A stretch of DNA of 14,010 bases from Coprothermobacterota bacterium (GTDB taxonomy: Bacteria > Caldisericota > JANLFM01), in assembly GCA_026389415.1 (NCBI GenBank), contig JAPLHX010000222.1:1-14010 (forward strand). The letters are read 5' to 3'. The translations under genes were made by a program, and so were the position numbers. Below are positions 1-7,161 of the stretch, piece after piece. Under the pieces are notes generated by a model, which made no database searches, was not told where the DNA came from, and saw nothing but the letters and a program-made list of their open reading frames with translations. Position 1 is the first letter of the stretch. Each line of letters begins with the position of its first letter.

Positions 1-39
1 TGCCGCAGGCTGTTCCCGATAATTCCCCTGGATGATCAC
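1..39 (-). CDS. possible start of the next gene downstream of the Lrp-like regulator (partial)
   Basis: A GTG codon at 39-37 overlaps the TGA stop of the regulator (GTGA) and opens a frame that runs off the window edge for 13 codons (VIIQGNYREQPAA). The sequence around the regulator's stop reads AGGAGGTGATC on the minus strand, a long match to the 16S anti-Shine-Dalgarno tail, which argues that something downstream is translated. The purine block touches the GTG itself, so the spacing is poor and the true start may be elsewhere. Too short to assign a family. Confidence 0.25.
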   Translation of the reverse strand, partial: MIIQGNYREQPAA

Positions 40-584
40 CTCCTCTTTTTTGCCCCGGCCAAAGGAGACTCGCTCCTCTTTTTCCCCGGGGTTTTTGTCT
101 GGGACGTGTTTGAGTCTTGGCAGACAGAAGCCGGAATCCGCCACTCGTAAACGTCCTTCAAAATAATCGGAATGAGCAAGGTGGTTGTCTTTTTTACCCC
201 TGGAACCTTGGCGACAACTTCTGTAACAAAACGATAGAGTTCCAGGTTATCCCGAGCCACCACCTGGAGGCTCATGTCATTCTCTCCTGTACAACAGGCG
301 ACATAACTGACGGAATCGTACTCCATCATCTTCTTTGCTACTTCCATCACCTGCCCCGGTTCAATTTCGACAAAGACGTCTGCTGCCACTGGGAAATGAA
401 CGGCATGGGGATTTGGAATGGCCCGGATTTGGATAATGCCCTTCTTGCGCAAGCGATTCAGCCGGTATCGCACCACGCGGTCGGAAATGGAACCAATCCG
501 TCGGGCGATTTCCGCGCACTCCATTCGCCCGTCCTCCATTAGAAGGTTGGCAATGGCTAGATCTACTTCGTCGATTTCGGACAT
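36..584 (-). CDS. Lrp/AsnC family transcriptional regulator
   Basis: A 182-residue protein with an N-terminal AsnC-type winged helix-turn-helix (about residues 4-55: DEVDLAIANLL, then the ISDRVVRYRLNRL recognition region) followed by a RAM-type ligand-binding alpha/beta domain (about 65-150), ending in the WRIP motif typical of the family. Such proteins are cytoplasmic, form dimers to octamers and sense amino acids or related metabolites. The ligand cannot be read from the sequence. After the RAM domain there is an extra hydrophilic tail (about 155-182) rich in Lys and Arg and ending KKRR, which most family members lack. The ATG at 584-582 has no clear Shine-Dalgarno, but an extended -10 element lies just upstream. 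It follows the aldehyde oxidoreductase operon in the same direction, separated by an intrinsic terminator, so it probably has its own promoter. It is a plausible local regulator of the amine/aldehyde genes, but this is inference. Confidence 0.93.
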   Translation of the reverse strand: MSEIDEVDLAIANLLMEDGRMECAEIARRIGSISDRVVRYRLNRLRKKGIIQIRAIPNPHAVHFPVAADVFVEIEPGQVMEVAKKMMEYDSVSYVACCTGENDMSLQVVARDNLELYRFVTEVVAKVPGVKKTTTLLIPIILKDVYEWRIPASVCQDSNTSQTKTPGKKRSESPLAGAKKRR

Positions 585-596
585 GGAATTTATTAT

Positions 597-605
597 TTTA
601 TAGCA
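597..605 (-). promoter_or_regulatory. candidate extended -10 promoter of the Lrp-like gene
   Basis: On the minus strand the sequence reads TGC-TATAAA, an extended -10 box, ending 13 bases before the ATG at 584. There is no convincing -35. Transcription from it would begin only a few bases before the ATG, giving a leaderless or near-leaderless mRNA, which would explain the missing ribosome binding site. Upstream, ATCGGAAA occurs twice on the plus strand (607-614 and 621-628), spaced 14 bases start to start, a possible autoregulatory site. Confidence 0.4.
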
Positions 606-647
606 TATCGGAAATCTGAAATCGGAAAATTGTAAAAATAATCGTCA

Positions 648-674
648 ATAAAAAACCGCTGCTTTCAGGCAGCT
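648..674 (-). terminator. intrinsic terminator after the aldehyde oxidoreductase gene
   Basis: On the minus strand GCTGC (673-669), a six-base loop and GCAGC (662-658) form a short hairpin, followed after two G by six T (655-650). It lies 45 bases past the aldehyde oxidoreductase stop and before the regulator, the expected place for an operon end. The stem is only five base pairs, so termination may be partial. Confidence 0.6.
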
Positions 675-718
675 AATGAGAACGCCATTCGAAAATAGAA
701 AAGGCTTCGCTGGAATGC

Positions 719-2455
719 TCATTCCTTCCAACCTCGAAGCGAATGATATTCGCTGACCATCTGTTGCAGCTCCGATTTCGGCAAAGACTTCCCGCTGTCT
801 GTTAAGGGTTCCTGCAGCAAACGATTCGGTAAAATGTCATCGCTCGGTCCGACACCTTCACGCAGGTTGTATTCGTGTGCGAGATTGAGGATATTCCCTG
901 CAATCCGGCGGAGGTCCGCTTTGTTTAGTTCCAAGCCCAGAGTGCCGCAAATCATGGTGGCAAACTCCTCCCAGAGGTATAGGTCACGGAAAAACCGGCA
1001 GAGGATCAGCCCATCTTGCAGCGTCAGGCGATCCTCCCATTCGGTGAAAAGGGCCGCCTTGCCTTCGATCTGTTCGGGAGCAATGATTCCTGCGAGTTCG
1101 GGCTTGTAAAACGTGGATCGCAAATGACAAGCTCCGCGATCGGAGGTGGCGTAGGCCAATCCCATCCCCTTGAGCACGCGCGGCTCATAGCCGGGCGGAT
1201 CCATCCCTTTGACATGTACGGCCAAGTCTTCCAAATTCCATTCCTGGGCGGCAAAGCGGATCCCCTGGGCCAGAATGGCTCCCTCGTCTTCCAGTTTGAC
1301 GATTTTTTCCAGCAGGTTGGCGATCCCGTCCACATCCCCATACTCCAGCCGGAAACCGAGTTGTTTGCGATGACTGGCCTCGATCGAAAAACCGGCCAAG
1401 TTCCCCGCGCTGATCGTATCGATGCCCAGACGGTCACAGAGGTCATTTAGGTAAAGGATTTCGCGGATATCACCGATCAGGCAGATCCCGCCGAACGCAT
1501 CGATGGTCTCGTATTTGGGACCTTCCAAGGTCAGTCCGCGGTGCCGCCCCTCCTTTACCTGCGATAGTTTTCCGCAAGCCATGAAGCATTTCGGGCAGGC
1601 TTTGGGATGAACGTCGCAATCTTCGAGCAAGGCGTCGGCGCTGATGCTCTCCCATTTTTCATAGGTGCCGCGGGACCAATATTGGGTGGGAAAAGCGCCG
1701 ATCTTGTTCGTCATGGCCACCACCATCGGAGTCCCGTATTTCTTGTAAGCGATCGCGCCGGGATTGTCCTTGGCCTTTTTCCCCGTTTCCCTCCACAATT
1801 CGGTTAATCGCTCCGGATAAGCCAAGGTTTTTTTCTGCGTTCCCCAAAATACCAATCCTTTGACCTTCTTCGCTCCCAGCACTGCCCCGGCTCCGCCGCG
1901 GCCGCAGGAACGCCAGTAGTTGTTTTCAATCACAGCAAACCGAACCAAGCGCTCGCCGGCCGGTCCGATCACGACAATGCCGCTTTGGGGAATGTTCGTT
2001 TCCCGGCGAATGGCATCCTCAGCAGCGTAGGTTTCCATCCCCCAGAGATGGGCGGCATCGTGAAAACGGACCACTCGGTCAGAAATCTCCAGATAGGTCG
2101 GCTCGGAGCAGGCTCCGTGAAGGATGACGGCGTCATACCCGGTACGGCTCATCGGTTCTGCCACATCCCCACCAGCATAGGATTCCAGGTAGATTCCGGT
2201 CAGGGGGGATTTGGTGAAAACCCCGTAGCGGCAGGAACCGAAAACTTTCGTGTCCGTGATCGGTCCGGTGGCAAAGATGATGACATTCTCCGGAGAGAGC
2301 GGATCGACGCCCGGCGGGTTGTGGCGAAGAAGAAGCCAGGTTGCCAGACCCTTCCCGCCCAGAAATTGATGATAGATCTCTTCCGGGACGAATTCCTCGC
2401 GAGATGTTTTATCGCTTAAATTCACAAGCAGGATTTTGCCGAAGGCTCCGTTCAT
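719..2455 (-). CDS. aor: aldehyde:ferredoxin oxidoreductase, tungsten/molybdenum bis-pterin enzyme
   Basis: A 578-residue protein, close to the usual AOR length of about 600. Family enzymes oxidise aldehydes to carboxylic acids, or run in reverse, in the cytoplasm, passing electrons to ferredoxin. Visible features are the N-terminal domain with GGKGLATWLL (33-43) and the FATGPITDTKVFGS region (61-74), a glycine-rich pterin-contact stretch CGRGGAGAVLGAKKVKG (184-200), and the [4Fe-4S] ligands C287-x2-C290-x3-C294 with the distant fourth Cys C486 in the DGLILCRFF context. The GIDTISAGN motif (344-352) and EYNLREG (528-534) near the C-terminus are also family hallmarks. The ATG has a strong AGGAGGAG upstream. 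The gene begins 17 bases after a MoaD-like gene, a common pairing for tungstopterin enzymes, and is probably co-transcribed with the upstream aminotransferase. The substrate aldehyde is not determinable. Tungsten rather than molybdenum is assumed from the family. Confidence 0.95.
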   Translation of the reverse strand: MNGAFGKILLVNLSDKTSREEFVPEEIYHQFLGGKGLATWLLLRHNPPGVDPLSPENVIIFATGPITDTKVFGSCRYGVFTKSPLTGIYLESYAGGDVAEPMSRTGYDAVILHGACSEPTYLEISDRVVRFHDAAHLWGMETYAAEDAIRRETNIPQSGIVVIGPAGERLVRFAVIENNYWRSCGRGGAGAVLGAKKVKGLVFWGTQKKTLAYPERLTELWRETGKKAKDNPGAIAYKKYGTPMVVAMTNKIGAFPTQYWSRGTYEKWESISADALLEDCDVHPKACPKCFMACGKLSQVKEGRHRGLTLEGPKYETIDAFGGICLIGDIREILYLNDLCDRLGIDTISAGNLAGFSIEASHRKQLGFRLEYGDVDGIANLLEKIVKLEDEGAILAQGIRFAAQEWNLEDLAVHVKGMDPPGYEPRVLKGMGLAYATSDRGACHLRSTFYKPELAGIIAPEQIEGKAALFTEWEDRLTLQDGLILCRFFRDLYLWEEFATMICGTLGLELNKADLRRIAGNILNLAHEYNLREGVGPSDDILPNRLLQEPLTDSGKSLPKSELQQMVSEYHSLRGWKE

Positions 2456-2472
2456 CGCTCCTCCTCCTTTGG

Positions 2473-2721
2473 TTATCCGCCACCCACAATGGGTAGGATT
2501 TTGACTTGGTCTCCATCGACCAGAATCTGCTGGGGCCCGGCCATGGCGCCGTTCACCAAAATGGTGCCCAGATGGTAGCGGGTCACTCCCAGGTATTCCA
2601 CCAAATCCTGGGCGGTCGTTCCCTCTGGCATTTCAATCCATTCCTGACCCCTGACATTCTCTGGGACCCCATCTTTCAGGTAGCCGAACAAGAAGATGCG
2701 CAACCGAATCGTGCCTTCCAT
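2473..2721 (-). CDS. MoaD/ThiS-like sulfur carrier protein
   Basis: A small (82-residue) beta-grasp protein ending in PIVGGG, so the C-terminal Gly-Gly that is adenylated and thiocarboxylated in MoaD/ThiS proteins is present. Internal features fit the family: IRLRIFLFGYLK at the start, EGTTAQDLVEYLGV in the middle and ILVNGAM...DGDQVKILP before the tail. MoaD carries sulfur into molybdopterin, and AOR-linked copies are thought to serve the tungstopterin of that enzyme. The ATG at 2721-2719 is preferred over the overlapping TTG at 2724-2722. A GAGGAAAAG purine stretch lies upstream. It ends 17 bases before the AOR start. ThiS or a general sulfur carrier is the alternative, but the adjacent AOR argues for a pterin role. 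Confidence 0.88.
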   Translation of the reverse strand: MEGTIRLRIFLFGYLKDGVPENVRGQEWIEMPEGTTAQDLVEYLGVTRYHLGTILVNGAMAGPQQILVDGDQVKILPIVGGG

Positions 2722-2838
2722 CAAGTCTTTTCCTCATTTCTGGGGCAGGATCCGCCGCCGTTGCAGTTGCTCGATCCGGAGAAGATCCAGACACCCCAGC
2801 TTCGGATCGTGCACCGGGTCATGGGATTGGCCGGCCCC

Positions 2839-4116
2839 CTAGAGCGCCCGTAAACTTTCATCCAACGCCCTTACGGACGCCGAGAGCTCTTCTGCGGAAA
2901 TCACCAGCGGCGGCTGCAGTCGAAGGACATTTCCCCAGGTCCCCCCTACTCCAATCAGGAAACCCTTCTGGCGCATCAGCCCGCGCACGGCATTCGCTTG
3001 TTCTGTAGCGGGCGCCTTCGCCTGACCTGTAACCAGCTCCACGCCAACCATCAGACCCAATCCGCGGACATCTCCCATCAACGGCTGCACTTTCTGCAAT
3101 TCCTTTAGTTCTCCGATCAGCGCCGCGCCTTTTTCTAGCGTTTTTTCGGGCAGCTTCTCTCGTTCGAAATAGGCAATGTTGGCCAAGGAGGCCGCACAGG
3201 ATACGGGATTGCCTCCAAAGGTGGAAAGGTGGTCGCCCGGACGGAAAGAATCGGCAATTTCCGAGCGGGCGATCATGCAGGAAAGCGGGAATCCATCGGC
3301 AATCCCTTTGGCCATGGTCATTATATCGGGCTCTGTTCCCGGGTAATGCTCGATGGCGAAGAAATGGCCGGTGCGACCAAAACCGGATTGCACTTCATCG
3401 GTAAAAAGCAGGATGCCGTGTCGATCCAGCACCGGCTGAAGCTCGTGGAAATACTCCGGCGGTGGGACGATGATGCCGCCCTCGCCCATCACCGGTTCGA
3501 TGATGAAAGCGGCGACATTGTCGCTGGTGTTGAACTGGATGGTTCGTTCCAGATCCTTGGCACAATACAAGTCACAAGCGGGATAGGCCATCTGATACGG
3601 GCAGCGATAGCAGTATGGGGCGGGGTGGAATGTGCAGCCGGTGGCATAAGGGCCGCCGCCGCGCTTGCGCCCGCAGTTTCCGGTGATAGAGAGAGTACCC
3701 CAACTGCGGCCATGGAACGAACCCTGCAACGAGATGAATTCTTGCTTTTTGGTGAATTGCTTGGCCAGGCGCATCGCTGCTTCGTTGGCTTCCGCTCCAG
3801 CGGAGCCAAAGAAGCTTTTTTGCAATCGTCCGGGCGTAATTTGGGCCAGTTTCTCCGCTAGATCGGCCACCACCGGCACATGGTAGATGTAGGAGCAGCA
3901 ATGCACCAAGCGATCCATTTGCGCCTTGGCGGCCGCTAGGATTTCGGGGTTGCAATGGCCGGCATTCACGACCGAAATACCGGCGAATAAATCCGTGTAG
4001 ACCTTGCCGTCTTCGTCGTGGATTTTGGCTCCCTTGCCTTGCACCACCACCACCGGCTCCACCGCTTTAACGAAGGCCGTGTTCACATACTGCTTGTACT
4101 TTTCTATTGTGTTCAT
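2839..4116 (-). CDS. class-III PLP-dependent aminotransferase (beta-alanine / 4-aminobutyrate / AGXT2-like)
   Basis: A 425-residue fold-type I, class-III aminotransferase of normal length. Visible are the cofactor region GSAGAEANEAAMRLAK (104-119), SFHGRSWGTLS (133-143), the PLP-contacting Asp in FTDEVQSGFGRTG (D240), and the Schiff-base Lys in MTMAKGIADG (K270), followed by STFGGNPVSCAA. A cysteine-rich insertion holds C161, C169, C172, C181 and C185 (PYCYRCPY...CDLYC). Such clusters occur in AGXT2/GABA-aminotransferase-like proteins and may bind a metal. It moves the omega-amino group of a beta- or gamma-amino acid to an oxo acid. It lies 18 bases after a methylmalonate-semialdehyde dehydrogenase, the classic partner for beta-alanine or 3-aminoisobutyrate breakdown, which makes those the likeliest substrates. 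The AAGGAG site is about 14 bases from the ATG, which is long. Substrate choice cannot be settled from sequence. Confidence 0.93.
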   Translation of the reverse strand: MNTIEKYKQYVNTAFVKAVEPVVVVQGKGAKIHDEDGKVYTDLFAGISVVNAGHCNPEILAAAKAQMDRLVHCCSYIYHVPVVADLAEKLAQITPGRLQKSFFGSAGAEANEAAMRLAKQFTKKQEFISLQGSFHGRSWGTLSITGNCGRKRGGGPYATGCTFHPAPYCYRCPYQMAYPACDLYCAKDLERTIQFNTSDNVAAFIIEPVMGEGGIIVPPPEYFHELQPVLDRHGILLFTDEVQSGFGRTGHFFAIEHYPGTEPDIMTMAKGIADGFPLSCMIARSEIADSFRPGDHLSTFGGNPVSCAASLANIAYFEREKLPEKTLEKGAALIGELKELQKVQPLMGDVRGLGLMVGVELVTGQAKAPATEQANAVRGLMRQKGFLIGVGGTWGNVLRLQPPLVISAEELSASVRALDESLRAL

Positions 4117-4134
4117 CTTCGCGCTCAGTTCTCC

Positions 4135-5469
4135 TTACTTTTGATCCGGCATGGAGATCATGCCATCCCAGCTATTTAGGACTTTGCACTCCTTGGCTTC
4201 TTCCTCGGAGAACCAATGGGCGGTCACGCTCTTGAGCTCGGTGAAAAAGCGCACGCCGTCCATCCCCATGGTGTGCAGGTCGCCGAAGAACGAATTCTTG
4301 TGACCCGTAAAACCAAATACGCCCAGCGGAACGGGGATGCCCACGTTGATCCCGACCATCCCTCCGTGCGTCCTCCTGGCGAATTCGCGCGCATAGTAGC
4401 CGTTCTGGGTGTAGATCACGGATCCGTTGCCGAACTCGTTTCGGTTCATCAGCTCGAGCCCCTCTTGGAAATCGCGGACTCGTTTCACGCAGAGCACCGG
4501 GCCGAAGATCTCCCGGTCCCCGATCGTCATTCCGGGCCCAACGTGATCGAAAATGGTGGGGCCAAGATAGAAACCTTGCTCGAAGCCCGGAACGACCACG
4601 TTGCGCCCGTCCAATACCAACTCCGCCCCCTCTTCAATCCCCTTTTGAATCCAATGGAGAACGGACTGGCGATGTTCGGCGTTGACCAGCGGCCCCAGTT
4701 GTGAAGTTTTGTCGTAGGCCGGTCCGATCTTCAGCTCGGCCATGAACTGCTTCAACACTGCCACCAGCGGGTCGGCAATGCATTCCTCCACCACCACGGT
4801 CGGCAGGGCCATGCAACGCTCCCCGGCACAACCGCAGGCCGAATTCACAATCCCGCGAGCGCTGCGTTCCAAGGCGCAATCCCCTTGCCATAACTCCAGG
4901 ATTCGCATCGAGGTTTGTGGCGTGAAGCTGGCTGCTTTTAACACGAAGGTGTTGCCTGTGGCGATGCAAATCGGAGCCATCCATCCCATCGGGATCATGG
5001 CCGGAAAATTCCAAGGGGCGATTCCGACGAACACACCCAGGGGCTCCAGGTATTGGGAAGTATCATAGCCTGGGGTGGCGTTCATCAGAGCGGGTCCCTT
5101 CATCAGATGCGGAATCCCGCAGGCAAACTCCACCACTTCCGTCACCTTGAGTACGTCCCCCATCGCTTCATCCCAGACCTTGCCGTTTTCCGTGGCCACC
5201 AAGTGGGTTAGCTCCTCCAAATGCTGATCCAGCAGGGCTTTCATCCGAAACAGGATTTGCACCCGCTTGTTGGGCGAGATTTCCGACCAGGCGGGAAACG
5301 CTTCCCTGGCGGCATCGACGGCTGCCTCTACTTCGTCCGCAGTACACTGGGGCGCCAGTGCGATCACTTCTCCGGTAGAAGGGTTGTAGCAATTCATGTA
5401 CTGATTGGTTTTGGATTCCCGCCATTCGCCATTGATGAAATATCGCAACTTCTTCGGTGGTTCAAACAT
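4135..5469 (-). CDS. mmsA: CoA-acylating methylmalonate-semialdehyde dehydrogenase with a ~65-residue internal in-frame deletion
   Basis: Family members convert (methyl)malonate semialdehyde, CoA and NAD+ to propionyl- or acetyl-CoA and CO2. This protein has 444 residues where about 485-510 are expected. Both ends are well preserved: N-terminal FINGEWRESK, oxyanion Asn in APWNFPAMIP (N154), NTFVLKAAS (173-181), catalytic Cys in GCAGERCMA (C219), EIFGPVLCV (320-328), and the C-terminal FFGDLHTMGMDGVRFFTELKSVT. Between LELWQ (191-195) and DCALERSARGIVNS (197-210) the normal middle is missing. That block should contain the AGLP-GV-N stretch, the FVGS nucleotide-binding turn and the QAL-AKNH motif. 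The catalytic Cys therefore sits near 219 instead of about 284. The frame stays open and continues with normal residues, so it is a clean deletion. The product would probably not bind NAD properly. A true deletion, an assembly error or a specialised derivative are all possible. Start ATG has AGAAAGGA upstream. Confidence 0.85.
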   Translation of the reverse strand: MFEPPKKLRYFINGEWRESKTNQYMNCYNPSTGEVIALAPQCTADEVEAAVDAAREAFPAWSEISPNKRVQILFRMKALLDQHLEELTHLVATENGKVWDEAMGDVLKVTEVVEFACGIPHLMKGPALMNATPGYDTSQYLEPLGVFVGIAPWNFPAMIPMGWMAPICIATGNTFVLKAASFTPQTSMRILELWQGDCALERSARGIVNSACGCAGERCMALPTVVVEECIADPLVAVLKQFMAELKIGPAYDKTSQLGPLVNAEHRQSVLHWIQKGIEEGAELVLDGRNVVVPGFEQGFYLGPTIFDHVGPGMTIGDREIFGPVLCVKRVRDFQEGLELMNRNEFGNGSVIYTQNGYYAREFARRTHGGMVGINVGIPVPLGVFGFTGHKNSFFGDLHTMGMDGVRFFTELKSVTAHWFSEEEAKECKVLNSWDGMISMPDQK

Positions 5470-5532
5470 CGGTTTTCCTTTCTGAGCCTATATTCTTTAC
5501 TAGGACGGTGGAATTGGGGTGAATTTGCCGCA

Positions 5533-5549
5533 CGATATTGGTCGATATT
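5533..5549. promoter_or_regulatory. direct repeat CGATATT upstream of the semialdehyde dehydrogenase operon
   Basis: CGATATT occurs at 5533-5539 and again at 5543-5549, exactly 10 bases apart, or one helical turn, in an AT-rich stretch 64-80 bases upstream of the dehydrogenase ATG. Such phased AT-rich repeats suit an operator for the minus-strand operon. The binding protein is unknown. The Lrp-like regulator at 36-584 is a candidate by proximity only. Confidence 0.25.
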
Positions 5550-5693
5550 TGTACGGTTCCCAATCGTATTTTGCAGGAATTCGGAAAGAGCCTATTGGTT
5601 TATAAGGCTATCACCAGGGCGCTTGGACATGACTCAATTGATGTCTGAGGCATCCCTTCCAGCATCGATCCCGGTCGGACATTTCCTTCGATT

Positions 5694-6731
5694 CTAGAGC
5701 AATTCATCGGGTAAGGTGACCCACATTTCCTCGTCGTAATAGAGATCCCGTCCCCAGGTCACCGGCTCCTGGATGGTCGGTTTGGGTGGACCGACCAGCT
5801 CGATCCTCACCAGATTGGAACTGAAGAAGTTCACGTAGGGGGTGCAGACATCGATCGGGGCATTCGTGCTAATACGGTAGCCCCGCTCGGCAATTCCCAA
5901 AGGTTCCAAGTAATATTCGTGATAGTTCCGGATGACGTCCGTAATGGCGAAGTTCATCTCCAGCAGGCGGCTCTCCACCGCTTGCCATTTTTTCAACGGG
6001 CATTCAATTCGGGTGAAACCGAAATACCCGGCAGAACCTTCTCCCTTGAGGGCAGAAGTACAGCGCGAAAGAAAGAGGGTGATTCCTTGCAGGGTTTCCA
6101 CCGGATCGGTGAAAAACACATCGAACTGCCCCTGCAATTCTTGGGGAATCGGGTCGCGAGCATCGTAGTCCAGTACAGTGAAATTGGCAAAGCCATGCGT
6201 AACCGCCGTTTGCCGCAGGAAATCGTTTAAGCGCCGGTCGATTTCCAACACAGTGATCTCGGCCGGGAGCTTGGTCAGAGCGCAGGCTACTGATGTCAAA
6301 TCGTCATCGCCTAAGAAGAACAGCTTTTGCCGATCCAAATCGCTGCGCTGATACATGTATAAGGCCCGCGAGATGGTGTTTTCCGGCAGAATGGCGCCTT
6401 GATCGTATTCCGAAATCGAACCCGGCCGTTCCCTGCCAATGGTGATGAATTCTTCCAGCAATCCTTGGAAGGGGCCTTGCGCAAACACCGTGTGTCCCAT
6501 GCAAGTGGGGCATGTCACATCCTGCTGTGCCATCAGGTCATGGATTGTCAGTTGACCTTGATCCGTGATGTACAGAATCTCACCGCGTTCTCCCACCAAG
6601 CCCTGAGTGAGCAAGGACCCCAAGGCATCAGAAAAAGCGGGTCCGTCAATCTCAGAATCGCGCAAAAGGCGCCAATAGGATTTTGCCGATTTCATCAGGC
6701 TGCGAAGAATGGTGCGTTCGGATCGGATCAT
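5694..6731 (-). CDS. bpsA: N4-bis(aminopropyl)spermidine synthase (branched-chain polyamine synthase)
   Basis: A 345-residue protein matching the BpsA (former DUF43) family. These enzymes move aminopropyl groups from decarboxylated SAM to the N4 of spermidine, giving tertiary and quaternary branched polyamines and releasing MTA. The branched polyamines stabilise nucleic acids at high temperature. The N-terminal part (1-70) resembles a winged helix, followed by a CPTC pair (C74, C77). The catalytic Rossmann domain starts at about 136. It carries the signature GDDDL (141-145), LEID (162-165) for nucleoside binding, DYDARDP (188-194), TDPVET (208-213) in place of a spermidine synthase active-site loop, and GYFGFT (235-240). 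The C-terminal segment (about 310-345) is acidic and aromatic, as in the archaeal enzyme. The ATG has AAGGAGGG seven bases upstream. It is divergent from acpS and lies 2.2 kb from speD, which would supply its co-substrate. Confidence 0.92.
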   Translation of the reverse strand: MIRSERTILRSLMKSAKSYWRLLRDSEIDGPAFSDALGSLLTQGLVGERGEILYITDQGQLTIHDLMAQQDVTCPTCMGHTVFAQGPFQGLLEEFITIGRERPGSISEYDQGAILPENTISRALYMYQRSDLDRQKLFFLGDDDLTSVACALTKLPAEITVLEIDRRLNDFLRQTAVTHGFANFTVLDYDARDPIPQELQGQFDVFFTDPVETLQGITLFLSRCTSALKGEGSAGYFGFTRIECPLKKWQAVESRLLEMNFAITDVIRNYHEYYLEPLGIAERGYRISTNAPIDVCTPYVNFFSSNLVRIELVGPPKPTIQEPVTWGRDLYYDEEMWVTLPDELL

Positions 6732-6766
6732 CTGTTGCCCTCCTTGTGTTTGCAGAAAGTTGTCGT

Positions 6767-6790
6767 ATTTCCATCAATCATAGATGAAAT
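6767..6790. promoter_or_regulatory. inverted repeat between divergent bpsA and acpS
   Basis: ATTTCCATC (6767-6775) and GATGAAAT (6783-6790) form an inverted repeat of eight pairs with one bulged C and a seven-base spacer, in the 76-base gap between the two divergent genes. It could be an operator controlling either direction. The gap is too short to assign separate promoters with confidence. Confidence 0.3.
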
Positions 6791-6807
6791 TCGCCTAGAA
6801 TAGGAAC

Positions 6808-7161
6808 ATGGCCGAAGGTTTAGGAATAGACATCGTTGAGATCCAGCGGATCCGTCAATTGCACGAACGGTATGGCGCTCGTTTCCTGCAGAGGTTGTTT
6901 TCACCCGACGAGACGACCTACGCTTTCTCTCATCGAGACCCCTACCCTCACCTGGCAGCTCGCTTTGCTGCCAAGGAAGCCCTGATCAAGGCTGGGGGGC
7001 ATCACAAACCTCTCCCGTGGACCCAGATGGAAGTGAGATTAGATTCCCAGGGAAAACCCAGTTTGTATCTGGAGGGGTCCCCTGCAACTTCACACCTGGT
7101 GTCCCTCAGCCATACGACGGATTATGCGGTCGCCGTAGTTTGGTGGAAAGGAAACCCATGA
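6808..7161 (+). CDS. acpS: holo-[acyl-carrier-protein] synthase
   Basis: A 117-residue protein of normal AcpS length. It transfers 4'-phosphopantetheine from CoA to the conserved Ser of apo-ACP in fatty acid synthesis. The hallmark segments are present: GIDIVEIQRI (6-15) with the Mg-binding Asp at 8, FSPDE (31-35), and AARFAAKEALIKA (50-62) with Lys56 and Glu57. The C-terminal half has LEGSPA...VSLSHTTDYAVAVV, the usual strand before the end. The ATG has only a weak AGGA site in TAGGAAC. Its TGA overlaps the ATG of the next gene (ATGA), so the two are translationally coupled. The acpS-nnr pairing is common in bacteria. Confidence 0.95.
   Translation: MAEGLGIDIVEIQRIRQLHERYGARFLQRLFSPDETTYAFSHRDPYPHLAARFAAKEALIKAGGHHKPLPWTQMEVRLDSQGKPSLYLEGSPATSHLVSLSHTTDYAVAVVWWKGNP

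Noticed and set aside
2725..2838. Short minus-strand frames between the aminotransferase and the MoaD-like gene, one ending TGATG at the MoaD start, one continuing past the aminotransferase TAG
   Set aside because: Both are about 30 codons with no recognisable motif. The aminotransferase already ends at its normal place, so readthrough is not needed to explain it.
5574..5693. Plus-strand frame across the gap between bpsA and the semialdehyde dehydrogenase
   Set aside because: It runs through the start of the dehydrogenase on the other strand, with no ribosome binding site and no family pattern.
7017..7157. Longer start for the NAD(P)HX repair enzyme
   Set aside because: The extra 47 residues are acpS read in another frame. 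The ATG at 7158 has a good ribosome binding site and a family-typical beginning.
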